Virus record (IMG/VR): IMGVR_UViG_3300019881_000005
Location: 1-30,484 of that record
Length of the DNA: 30,484 bases
Direction: 5' to 3' (one strand)
Source of the DNA: a virus
Shown here piece after piece: positions 1 to 5,671 of this stretch. The notes below the pieces were generated by a model. It did not search any database. It saw nothing but the letters and a program-made list of their open reading frames with translations, and had not been told where the DNA came from. Positions within the stretch are counted from its first letter, which is position 1. Each line of letters starts with the position of its first letter. The position numbers and the translations under genes are program-made.

Positions 1-37
1 TCAGCTCGGCCAGCAGGTCATCGTCGATCCGCCTCAC
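1..37 (-). CDS. 5' end of a small gene running off the left edge
   Basis: A GTG at 37 overlaps the HNH stop codon by the GTGA arrangement used at many junctions in this genome. Twelve codons are visible (M-R-R-I-D-D-D-L-L-A-E-L) before the sequence ends. If the two window ends are adjacent in the phage, the frame would continue for 15 more codons and stop inside the small terminase gene, giving a 27-residue protein. Function unknown; the call rests only on the coupled start. Confidence 0.35.
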   Translation of the reverse strand, partial: MRRIDDDLLAEL

Positions 38-363
38 GCGCCCCAGTTCGTCATGGTGCGATGCGGTGGGTCCTGCTTGGTCGGATCCCCCACCGCCAGG
101 TTGCAACTCTCGCAGCTGGTCACCATCCATGCCGGGTTGTCTCCGGTGACGCCCCGCCCCGCCACGTGGTGCACCTGAATCAGCGGTCGGCCTGTGTCCG
201 GGTGATAGCGCGTGCCTCCCGTACACCCGAGACTGCGGGGCTGACCCTTCCCGATCGAGTGCGCGGGGTCCCCCATCCGGCAACGGTTGCCGTCCCGCAC
301 CACCACGTCCGCCCTGATCTTGAGGTAACCCGTCGTGCTGCCCCCACTCCAACTCTTGCTCAT
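34..363 (-). CDS. HNH endonuclease
   Basis: This 109-residue protein carries an HNH nuclease fold. The His pair at residues 65-66, Asn76 and a C-x2-C-N at 84-88 followed by GDP form the beta-beta-alpha metal core, and Cys28 and Cys47 could complete a structural zinc site. Phage HNH proteins of this size usually lie beside the terminase genes and help terminase cut at cos ends. Here the gene is at the far left on the minus strand, which is directly upstream of the small terminase if the ends are joined. I chose ATG 363 because a GGGAG ribosome site lies 9 bases upstream; an in-frame GTG at 393 would add ten residues and overlap the preceding gene. Confidence 0.85.
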   Translation of the reverse strand: MSKSWSGGSTTGYLKIRADVVVRDGNRCRMGDPAHSIGKGQPRSLGCTGGTRYHPDTGRPLIQVHHVAGRGVTGDNPAWMVTSCESCNLAVGDPTKQDPPHRTMTNWGA

Positions 364-383
364 GCCCGCCCACTCCCGCCCAC

Positions 384-767
384 CTACCCGCACGCCAAGC
401 GGGGCGGCACTGGCGACGGGGTGCCGTTGACCTGGCCCTGATAGGCGTCACTGGCCCCGACGTAGGCGGCCAGGTGCCGACTGAACTCGTCTCGCGCGGT
501 GGGCGTGGGCGCGCTCAGCAGCATGGCCATGGTGCGCCAGAGGTCGTCATTGGCCCCGTCCAGTCCCCGACGCGCCTCCCTGAGCGCCTGAACGCGGGCG
601 TCGGTCTCGTCGGCCCAGCGCGCCACGCACGTGCCGAAGGCGGCCCGTTTGGCGGCCTGGTCGGCCACCACCCAGCCGGACGCACCGACGACGAGCACCA
701 CCATCACCAGGCTGGTCACCCAGGGATGCCCGGACAGCCAGCGCCACGCGCGCCGATGGGGGCTCAT
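384..767 (-). CDS. Membrane-anchored protein with periplasm-facing coiled region
   Basis: The 127-residue product has a basic N-terminus, one strong membrane segment at about residues 20-38, and then a charged helical domain rich in Ala, Arg and Asp, ending in a Pro-rich tail with a Cys next to last. The topology (short cytoplasmic N-terminus, one span, external helix) is like that of Rz-type spanins or other small phage envelope proteins, but no diagnostic motif is present. It is coupled to the 32-residue membrane gene upstream by an ATGA overlap. Function is not known; a lysis-related role is a guess, and the gene sits far from the holin-endolysin pair. Confidence 0.75.
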   Translation of the reverse strand: MSPHRRAWRWLSGHPWVTSLVMVVLVVGASGWVVADQAAKRAAFGTCVARWADETDARVQALREARRGLDGANDDLWRTMAMLLSAPTPTARDEFSRHLAAYVGASDAYQGQVNGTPSPVPPRLACG

Positions 768-862
768 CGCGCACCCCAGAGCGCGAGCACCACCAGCGCC
801 ACCAGCGCGGCGTAGATCCACAGCACGGCCCCTGGTCGCAGGGTCCTAGTCACCAGGCCCAT
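764..862 (-). CDS. Tiny single-span membrane protein (32 aa)
   Basis: The product is almost entirely one hydrophobic helix (about residues 13-30, W-I-Y-A-A-L then Val/Leu/Ala), with Arg on both flanks. Its stop overlaps the next gene's ATG by four bases (ATGA), which supports it being translated. The start is uncertain: ATG 862 overlaps the end of the preceding membrane gene, while GTG 853 would give 29 residues. No known family is recognised. Confidence 0.55.
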   Translation of the reverse strand: MGLVTRTLRPGAVLWIYAALVALVVLALWGAR

Positions 863-1085
863 CACGGTCGGCCTCCCGATTCGCTGCGCGTACCCGGTCC
901 TTCACGGCGTCGTCCACCCTCGCGGCCGCCGGGGCCAGCAGCAACGCCACGGCCGCCGCCACCAGCGCGGGTTGCGCCCCGAGCGCGACGAACGCCTGCT
1001 GGCCCAGTATGGCCAGCCCCAGGCCGAACGTGGACAGGTCTCTGGTGAGGCGCACGCGCCACACCCGTCGCGCTCTCGCGGACAC
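846..1085 (-). CDS. Small two-segment membrane protein
   Basis: The 79-residue product has a basic N-terminus, two hydrophobic stretches (about residues 18-37 and 40-54) and a charged C-terminal tail rich in Arg and Asp. GTG 1085 is preceded by GGAGG with a 6-base gap and lies just after the stop of the helix-turn-helix gene. The shape is that of a small phage holin or inner-membrane accessory protein. The recognised lysis cassette is elsewhere (14974-16010), so this could be a second holin or antiholin; that is inference only. Confidence 0.7.
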   Translation of the reverse strand: MSARARRVWRVRLTRDLSTFGLGLAILGQQAFVALGAQPALVAAAVALLLAPAAARVDDAVKDRVRAANREADRDGPGD

Positions 1086-1097
1086 GTGCCACCTCCA

Positions 1098-1445
1098 TCA
1101 CGACTGAGCCCCCTGATCCTGCTTGCGTCTGCCGATCAGCTCGTCCAGGTCCTCCCGATGGACGTAGGCCCGATTGGTGTGCGCCACCCGCAGGCCACGC
1201 AGGTGTCCCGCTCGCCGGAGCTTGTCGATCATCTTTACCCCGACGCCTAGCTCAGCGGCGGCCCGCTCGCGGCGCACCCAGTGCCGACCGACCAGACCGA
1301 GGCGCTCCCGCCACTGCCGGGCATCTCGCTCGGCAGGCACCTCGGCACCGTGGCTACCGACCACGATGGCCACGTGCCAATCGAGATCCTGGGGGCGTCG
1401 CAGGATCACCACCTCGGCCCGCTCGGGGTCCACTCGCACGTCCAT
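1098..1445 (-). CDS. Helix-turn-helix DNA-binding protein
   Basis: The 115-residue product has a C-terminal region (about 57-112) that reads as an excisionase/MerR-type winged helix-turn-helix: W-V-R-R-E-R-A-A-A-E-L-G-V, a second helix, then R-A-Y-V-H-R-E-D-L-D-E-L-I. The N-terminal half is not recognised. The ATG at 1445 sits exactly 7 bases after a TACCGT -10 element, so it is probably translated from a leaderless transcript. The repeat array at 1493-1679 lies immediately upstream of that promoter, making the protein a good candidate to bind the repeats, either as autoregulator or as origin-binding factor. With no integrase visible, a true excisionase role is unlikely. Confidence 0.8.
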   Translation of the reverse strand: MDVRVDPERAEVVILRRPQDLDWHVAIVVGSHGAEVPAERDARQWRERLGLVGRHWVRRERAAAELGVGVKMIDKLRRAGHLRGLRVAHTNRAYVHREDLDELIGRRKQDQGAQS

Positions 1446-1481
1446 GGGGCAGACGGTAGCAGTGATCTCAGAAACATGCCC
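1446..1481 (-). promoter_or_regulatory. Leaderless promoter for the helix-turn-helix gene
   Basis: On the minus strand CTGCTACCGT is followed by 7 bases and then ATG 1445. TACCGT (1453-1458) fits the actinobacterial -10 pattern TANNNT, and the spacing would put the first transcribed base at or next to the A of ATG. No convincing -35 is present and no ribosome site precedes the ATG. The same ten bases occur before the gene starting at 16684. Confidence 0.55.
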
Positions 1482-1492
1482 CAGAGCACTCT

Positions 1493-1679
1493 CAACCCCA
1501 CTCAACCCCACCTCAACCCCACCTAAAGGTGGTGGGGTTGATGGGGTTGGGGGTCCAACCCCAGGGGTACAACCCCATGGGGTTATCCACAATTCGCAGG
1601 TCACAGCCTTGGGGTTCATGATCCAACCCCATGGGGTTGAGACCTGGGGTTGGATCTTGGTAAACGGTGTTCAACCCCA
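1493..1679. repeat. Iteron-like array of CAACCCCA/TGGGGTTG, probable replication origin
   Basis: This non-coding stretch between the primase-helicase stop (1685) and the helix-turn-helix gene holds eleven exact 8-base units. Units reading CAACCCCA begin at 1493, 1503, 1514, 1556, 1570, 1624 and 1672. Units reading TGGGGTTG begin at 1533, 1542, 1632 and 1645. Two more differ in the last base (1578 and 1610). The first three are spaced 10 and 11 bases apart, about one helical turn. Units at 1624 and 1632 form a perfect 16-base palindrome. A DnaA box lies inside the array. Iterons plus a DnaA box next to a replication primase is the usual make-up of a theta-type origin; an operator array for the adjacent DNA-binding protein is the alternative, and both may hold. 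Confidence 0.8.
1583..1591 (+). promoter_or_regulatory. DnaA box
   Basis: TTATCCACA matches the strict bacterial DnaA-box consensus TTATNCACA. It is the only such site I see in the window and it lies in the middle of the repeat array, overlapping the end of one repeat unit. This suggests recruitment of host DnaA to the phage origin. Confidence 0.7.
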
Positions 1680-1684
1680 CCCCC

Positions 1685-3637
1685 TCAGAGATCATCTTCT
1701 GACCTCCCATCGGGGGTCACATCGACGCCCTGAACGCCTATGGACGCTCGGTAGAGACGACCCACGAGGCCGAGCATTCCGCCCCCCGGGCCGTTCTTGC
1801 TCAGGCCCTGACCGTGCATCTGGGTGAAGGCGTGGTTGACCGCCTCGTTCTTGGAACTGGCCATGCTGCCCCCGGTGCGCAGATAGGTTTCCAGCTCGGC
1901 CAGCAGCGCCTTGGCGCGCACCTCCCGGTCGTCGCTGAAGAACCCCTCACCACCTTGACCAGGTCCGGGCGGGCCGGTGACTACCAGGCCGTCGTGCCGA
2001 CGTTCCAAGCGCAGCGGTATCGGCTTGGACCGCTCGGCGAATCGCTGCTTACGCGTCACCAGCAGCAGGCCGCCACGTACCTCGGCCAATTCCAGCTCGG
2101 TATCGAGTCCGGCGTACATCGCCGAGGCCCCCCGGGCGCGCCCCTCGGCCGCCCACCCGTTGTGGTGCACCAGCAGCACGCACGCGTTGAGCGCGGCGGC
2201 CAGCTCGCGCAGGGCGGCCAGCACGAACGCGGCGTCATCGTTGTCACTTTCCTTGCGACCCACCGTCATGGCGGCCTGGGTGTCCAGCACGACCAGGACC
2301 GGCCCCAGGGCCTCGCAGGCGACCCCGAAGGCATCCCACTGGGGCCCGGCGACGGTCACCGCGTCCGGCCACACCCGCAGCCCGCTGGGACGCCCGTGTT
2401 CCGCGCGCCAGGTGCCGAGGCGGGGCCCCACCGATTGCGCACCCTCGGCATAGACGTACAGCGTTGGGGCCTGCTTAACCTCGCGGTTCTGCCATGGCAT
2501 GCCGCAGCGCACATGCGCCGCGACGTCCAGCCCGACCCACGTCTTTCCCACGGTGCTCGGTCCGAACATCCTGGCCACCGTCCCTCGGTACAGCAGCCCG
2601 GTCACGACAGGCTCAGGAGTCGGGATGGCGGCCAGCGCGTCCTCGTCGTAGAAGTCGAACGCGTCTCGACCGCGCACCAACGCCCCGACCCGGTCGGCGG
2701 GTGACTCAGGCACGAAAGGGGGCACCACCCCTTGACCGGCCCAGAACGCCTCTCCCGGGTCCATCTCCTCGTCCGGGACCACCACGTCGGCCCGATCGCC
2801 GTACTTGTCGACGGCACTCTCAAGCTTGCCCAGGTCGGCCTCGTCCGGTTCGGCCCCGCCCCGCCTAAAAGCCACCCGAAAGCCGACCTCGGCATGCTCG
2901 GGTGAGAGCAGGACCAGGTGCCTGGTCGCCTCTAGCAGCGCGGCGTGCGCCTCCCCGCCCCACCCGTTGGCCACCCAGCCGCGCACCTGCTCGGCCAGCC
3001 GATCGAGGGCTCGATCCCACTCGGCCGCGGCCGCCGACCGGGCCAGCCGGCGTGGGCCGACCTGGTTGTTCTCCCGAGTCTGGCGTAGGTCGAGCACCCG
3101 CTGCTTGACCTCGTGGCCCGTGCTGTCCGGCCCTCCGAGGTGCCCTAGCGCGTTGTCCCGCCACCGGTAGGGAGCCGGCAGGCCCTCGCTCGGCCCCGCC
3201 TTGGCCAATCGAACGGTCGGGGCGATGAAGGCGAACCCGCGGCCCCGGCCCTCCTCGGTGCCCGACTTGAGGTCCACGCCGGGCCAGATGCCGTCCCGGG
3301 ACTCGACCCGCAGCGGCGCCACGAACAGGTGCCGGCCGCCGCTGGGAGTGTCGGCCCAGAGGTAGGTGCTGGGCTGGGTCAGGGTGGGCATCTCACCCCC
3401 GGACCGGGGATCCAGGTCGATCAGGTCGAGCGCATGCCCGGTCACCGCGCAGAGCGCCATCCCGGGGGCCCAGGCGTCCACCACCGACTCGTCGGGCACC
3501 GAGCGTTCCCAGCCAGGGGGCAGCGCGTACCCGGTCGTCCTGGTGGCGTCGGGGTGACCCAGGAACACGGGCACCCCGGCCCGTACGAGCTGTCGAGCTA
3601 CCTGCAGGTCGGCCGCCTGCTGCGCGCTGATGGTCAT
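1685..3637 (-). CDS. Bifunctional primase-polymerase / RepA-like helicase
   Basis: The 650-residue protein has two catalytic halves. The N-terminal 200 residues form an archaeo-eukaryotic primase-polymerase: D-L-D at 74-76, S-G-G-R-H at 99-103 and V-D-L-K-S at 121-125 are the metal- and nucleotide-binding motifs. The C-terminal half is a RecA-fold ATPase of the AAA_25/RepA type, with Walker A GPSTVGKT at about 358-365, Walker B VLVVLDTQ at about 445-452 and V-H-H-N-G at about 486-490. It should make primers and unwind the fork for the family A polymerase in the same operon; no separate DnaG or DnaB homologue is seen. ATG 3637 overlaps the stop of the preceding small gene (ATGA), which fixes the start despite the lack of a ribosome site. 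The gene ends 5 bases from the repeat array. Confidence 0.9.
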   Translation of the reverse strand: MTISAQQAADLQVARQLVRAGVPVFLGHPDATRTTGYALPPGWERSVPDESVVDAWAPGMALCAVTGHALDLIDLDPRSGGEMPTLTQPSTYLWADTPSGGRHLFVAPLRVESRDGIWPGVDLKSGTEEGRGRGFAFIAPTVRLAKAGPSEGLPAPYRWRDNALGHLGGPDSTGHEVKQRVLDLRQTRENNQVGPRRLARSAAAAEWDRALDRLAEQVRGWVANGWGGEAHAALLEATRHLVLLSPEHAEVGFRVAFRRGGAEPDEADLGKLESAVDKYGDRADVVVPDEEMDPGEAFWAGQGVVPPFVPESPADRVGALVRGRDAFDFYDEDALAAIPTPEPVVTGLLYRGTVARMFGPSTVGKTWVGLDVAAHVRCGMPWQNREVKQAPTLYVYAEGAQSVGPRLGTWRAEHGRPSGLRVWPDAVTVAGPQWDAFGVACEALGPVLVVLDTQAAMTVGRKESDNDDAAFVLAALRELAAALNACVLLVHHNGWAAEGRARGASAMYAGLDTELELAEVRGGLLLVTRKQRFAERSKPIPLRLERRHDGLVVTGPPGPGQGGEGFFSDDREVRAKALLAELETYLRTGGSMASSKNEAVNHAFTQMHGQGLSKNGPGGGMLGLVGRLYRASIGVQGVDVTPDGRSEDDL

Positions 3638-3804
3638 CGCGCCACGAAGTGTTGACAGTCGTTCCCGGCACCCTGGCGGCACACGGCGCACTGCGCGACG
3701 ACAACACACAGGCCTATTGGGTGGTTATCGTCGCGCAGGCAGGCACCCAGCACCCCCAGCGTGCCCATGTGCCAGGTGACAATGTCCATCGATCGTGAGT
3801 CCAC
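3634..3804 (-). CDS. Small cysteine/histidine-rich protein (56 aa)
   Basis: A GTG at 3804 has a GGGAGGT ribosome site six bases upstream, and the frame ends in an ATGA overlap with the primase gene. The C-terminal part contains C-A-V-C, then a C-Q-H ten residues on, a possible zinc knuckle. The first half is hydrophobic with W-H-M-G-T-L. It is not recognised. Its position makes it the first gene of the primase transcription unit, and the coupling suggests it sets primase translation. Confidence 0.7.
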   Translation of the reverse strand: MDSRSMDIVTWHMGTLGVLGACLRDDNHPIGLCVVVAQCAVCRQGAGNDCQHFVAR

Positions 3805-3944
3805 GTGCTGACCTCCCGTACGTAACGGGCGGGTCCGGGCCTGTCACTGGTACCGTGACGCTGGCGCCTGACCCGCGCTGCTGCTCGGGCCCGCCCCCTA
3901 CCGTCCTGGGGGCGGGCCTCCTCGTTGTTCCCGGTCCGCCGATG
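3805..3944. promoter_or_regulatory. Intergenic control region upstream of the primase unit
   Basis: This 140-base gap is the only real break inside the minus-strand replication operon. It holds a strong hairpin (3888-3918) and two imperfect palindromes with 5-base arms: CCCGTACGTAACGGG at 3815-3829 and GTCACTGGTACCGTGAC at 3843-3859. These resemble operator sites. No clear -10/-35 pair is visible on the minus strand, so the promoter of the primase unit is not located. Confidence 0.45.
3888..3918. terminator. GC-rich hairpin, possible terminator
   Basis: GGCCCGCCCCC (3888-3898) pairs perfectly with GGGGGCGGGCC (3908-3918) across a 9-base loop. It lies just downstream of the zinc protein gene ending at 3945 on the minus strand. 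There is no T-run on the minus-strand side, so it would be a tailless terminator, a stability element or an attenuator rather than a classic intrinsic terminator. Confidence 0.5.
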
Positions 3945-4262
3945 CTACGCCGGGTTGCCCTCCTCGGGGCACCGGTGCGGCCCGGCGTCCGACGTCCACC
4001 CGCAGTCCAGGCAGGCACCCACCGCAGCCCGATCCCTGCGCAGCCGCTCTGGGCTCATCGGGTGCCGCCGGGTGCGGCAGGCCAGCCGGCCGATCGGCGG
4101 ACCGTCCCAGGTCAGCCCGCGCCGCAGGGCCCGGTTGTACTCGGCGTGACACGCCCGGCACCGGTGCTTGGTCCCGCTGTTCTCCGCGGTCAGCCGATGC
4201 CGGCCCCGGCGGCACAGCGGCACCTCGACCGGCGCCTCGGTAGGCACCCCCGCCGTGGTCAT
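3945..4262 (-). CDS. Protein with two tandem zinc-binding modules (105 aa)
   Basis: Two similar units can be aligned by eye: C17-x4-H22 with C35-x2-C38, and C62-x4-H67 with C84-x2-C87. Both start C-R-x-R-H and continue with Thr/Ser and Glu. This C-x4-H...C-x2-C pattern occurs in small phage zinc proteins, some related to HNH nucleases, but no catalytic H-N-H set is visible. The duplication suggests nucleic-acid binding. ATG 4262 overlaps the previous stop (ATGA). It is the last gene before the hairpin and intergenic region at 3805-3944. Confidence 0.75.
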   Translation of the reverse strand: MTTAGVPTEAPVEVPLCRRGRHRLTAENSGTKHRCRACHAEYNRALRRGLTWDGPPIGRLACRTRRHPMSPERLRRDRAAVGACLDCGWTSDAGPHRCPEEGNPA

Positions 4263-4432
4263 CGCAGGCCCCACAGCAGCGGGGTGCAGGAGAACACCAG
4301 CGACCGGGCGACGGCCTCCGTCCGGGTGAAGCAGGCGCCCTTCTGTCGGCCCCGACCGCGTCTGGACGGCGGCCCGCACGGTTCGGGCGGCAGGTCCTTG
4401 GTCCGCGCGCGTACCTGACCCACGGCGCTCAC
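4259..4432 (-). CDS. Hypothetical basic protein (57 aa)
   Basis: The frame starts at GTG 4432, overlapping the zinc-finger gene stop (GTGA), and ends in an ATGA overlap with the next gene; the two couplings are the main support. The product is Arg-rich in the middle (R-R-G-R-G-R-Q-K) with three scattered cysteines and a short hydrophobic C-terminus. I do not recognise a family. Confidence 0.6.
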   Translation of the reverse strand: MSAVGQVRARTKDLPPEPCGPPSRRGRGRQKGACFTRTEAVARSLVFSCTPLLWGLR

Positions 4433-4575
4433 CTTCCGTTGTCCGGGTAGGGGTGTTTCTTGAACGTGTGCCGGACCAGGCCGGCAACCGTCTTGAACCG
4501 CCTACCGCATCCAGGATGATCACATCGATAAGGCTTGTCCTCGTTGTCTCTTCGGGGTGTGGGGATCCTGGCCAT
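4429..4575 (-). CDS. Miniature C2H2 zinc-finger protein (48 aa)
   Basis: Residues about 18-41 fit the classical eukaryotic-type zinc finger exactly: C-x4-C-x3-F-x5-L-x2-H-x4-H (C-D-H-P-G-C, then R-F, L, H, H). The flanks are basic. Almost the whole protein is the single finger, so it probably binds DNA or RNA with help from its basic tails or as a partner of other proteins. ATG 4575 overlaps the preceding stop as TAATG, and the stop overlaps the next start as GTGA. Such fingers occur in Ros-type bacterial regulators and some actinophage proteins, but this one is minimal. Confidence 0.8.
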   Translation of the reverse strand: MARIPTPRRDNEDKPYRCDHPGCGRRFKTVAGLVRHTFKKHPYPDNGR

Positions 4576-4916
4576 TACTTCAACTTCCTTTTCGCTATTC
4601 GGACGGCGCGTGCACCCTGGCGCTTAACCTGGGAGTCGCTCGCGGTCGGATGGGCGTTTCGGTACGCGTCCATGGCTGCCTTTTTGATACTCGACTTCTG
4701 GCCCCGCTTAAGGACCTGTTTCTTCGCCGCGGCCGGGGCCGGGTTCCTGCGCGCCGCGGCCGACGCCTTCCGGCACCCCGACCGGTTGCAGGGCAGGGTG
4801 GCGCCGCAGTGGTCGCACTGATTTCGAAACTGGGTATCCGGGGTGGCTTTCTTGCCCTTGGCGCCACCGGGACCACCCCACCGGGTTCCTTTCTTCTCGT
4901 AGTCGAATCGGCCCAC
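4575..4916 (-). CDS. Lysine-rich zinc-binding protein (113 aa)
   Basis: The product has a C-D-H-C-G...C...C zinc cluster at about residues 39-52 and a long Lys/Ala-rich C-terminal half (K-K-Q-V-L-K-R, K-R-K-L-K at the end), giving a strongly positive charge. It looks like a nucleic-acid-binding protein. GTG 4916 lies 7 bases after the previous stop with only a weak ribosome site, so the start is provisional; the frame stays open further upstream across the previous gene. Function not known. Confidence 0.65.
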   Translation of the reverse strand: MGRFDYEKKGTRWGGPGGAKGKKATPDTQFRNQCDHCGATLPCNRSGCRKASAAARRNPAPAAAKKQVLKRGQKSSIKKAAMDAYRNAHPTASDSQVKRQGARAVRIAKRKLK

Positions 4917-4923
4917 GGTGCGC

Positions 4924-5094
4924 TTAGCCCCGGCCCATGTACTTGCCGCAGGTGCACCAGACTTTGACGGTTCCATCGCTCTGCTCGGCCTCGCGGCCGG
5001 ACCAGTTGTGCTGGTGCGTGCTGGCCCGGTTCTTGGGGTCCTCCCGCTCGGGTCCTTTGCCGCCCGGAACCTTGCCCTTGCCACTCTTGGCCAT
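4924..5094 (-). CDS. Small CxCG protein (56 aa)
   Basis: ATG 5094 overlaps the stop of the gene upstream (TGATG). The product begins Lys/Gly-rich, then has H-Q-H and ends with W-C-T-C-G-K-Y, so two histidines and two cysteines could hold one zinc. Such short proteins with a terminal C-x-C-G are common in actinophage early operons and have no established function. Confidence 0.7.
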   Translation of the reverse strand: MAKSGKGKVPGGKGPEREDPKNRASTHQHNWSGREAEQSDGTVKVWCTCGKYMGRG

Positions 5095-5255
5095 CACTTG
5101 GCCGCCTCGTTCGGGTTGTACAGATCACCCGAGAACGGGTCGGTCCCCACCATGTGCCGGTACTGGCACTTCCCCTCCTGAGCGCGCGGATCCCAATGAA
5201 TCCACACATCGGTGCCGCAGGTTGGGCATACCGGGATGTCGTCGCCGTCACTCAC
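5094..5255 (-). CDS. Small zinc-ribbon-like protein (53 aa)
   Basis: GTG 5255 follows an AAGGAGGAG ribosome site by 5 bases and overlaps the end of the preceding gene. The protein has C-P-T-C-G near the N-terminus and a Cys about 17 residues later followed by a His, consistent with a small zinc ribbon, plus an acidic N-terminus. It is one of several miniature zinc proteins in a row. No function can be assigned. Confidence 0.7.
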   Translation of the reverse strand: MSDGDDIPVCPTCGTDVWIHWDPRAQEGKCQYRHMVGTDPFSGDLYNPNEAAK

Positions 5256-5430
5256 CGTTACTCCTCCTTGGCGTCGGCGAGACACTATCCCTACCGGCCT
5301 GGTACCCCGCCCGGTAACCGGCTTGCCAGGACGCCTGGCGTGCTGCCTCGGCACCCGCGTTGATCTGGTCGGCCTGGTACTGTGCCCGGCCCTTGTCTCG
5401 GAAGCTGGTCGTCCATTTTCCGCGCGCCAC
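5248..5430 (-). CDS. Hypothetical alanine/glutamine-rich protein (60 aa)
   Basis: GTG 5430 follows a GGGGGAG ribosome site and the sequence TAGCA, an initiation cassette found also at 5669 and 14041. The product has a repeated A-G-Y-x-A-G pattern (Q-A-G-Y-R-A-G-Y-Q-A-G) suggesting a short amphipathic helix with aromatic spacing. No family is recognised. Confidence 0.65.
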   Translation of the reverse strand: MARGKWTTSFRDKGRAQYQADQINAGAEAARQASWQAGYRAGYQAGRDSVSPTPRRSNGE

Positions 5431-5432
5431 TG

Positions 5433-5669
5433 CTACTCCCCCGACTTGGGAATCGACGTGCGCGGCAAGCCGTAAATGATGGTTTTAGATCCCACCGAGT
5501 ACGTGAACGGCGGCGCGTCGATCCCCACCCAGCCGTGCTTATCGCCAGCCTCACGAAGGGCTGCGTACAGACGACCGCGGTCGCCCCCCTCGGTCACCAC
5601 AAACTCCACGGTCACCGTCATCGCGTCACCTACCGGTTTGCGCTCGGTGACACTGCTAACGTGGATCAC
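5433..5669 (-). CDS. Hypothetical protein downstream of DNA polymerase (78 aa)
   Basis: GTG 5669 starts two bases after the polymerase stop and uses the GAGGAG encoded by the polymerase's last Glu codons as its ribosome site, so it is tightly coupled. The product alternates strand-like stretches (T-V-T-V-E-F-V-V) with a short helix (Y-A-A-L-R-E-A), suggesting a small alpha/beta fold. An internal ATG at codon 16 is an alternative start. Unknown function. Confidence 0.7.
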   Translation of the reverse strand: MIHVSSVTERKPVGDAMTVTVEFVVTEGGDRGRLYAALREAGDKHGWVGIDAPPFTYSVGSKTIIYGLPRTSIPKSGE

Positions 5670-5671
5670 TG

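Noticed and set aside
1098-1445. Excisionase annotation for the helix-turn-helix protein
   Set aside because: The fold is similar, but no integrase or attachment site is visible, so a general DNA-binding call is safer.
1493-1521. Direct repeats resembling a CRISPR array
   Set aside because: Units are 8 bases with 2-3 base gaps and occur in both orientations; there are no spacers or cas genes.
3653-3658. TTGACA, a perfect -35 hexamer on the plus strand
   Set aside because: No -10 element lies at 16-18 bases and it would point into the end of a minus-strand gene.
3725-4018. 97-codon minus-strand frame across the intergenic region
   Set aside because: It overlaps the better-supported gene at 3634-3804 and the end of the zinc gene, and lacks a ribosome site.
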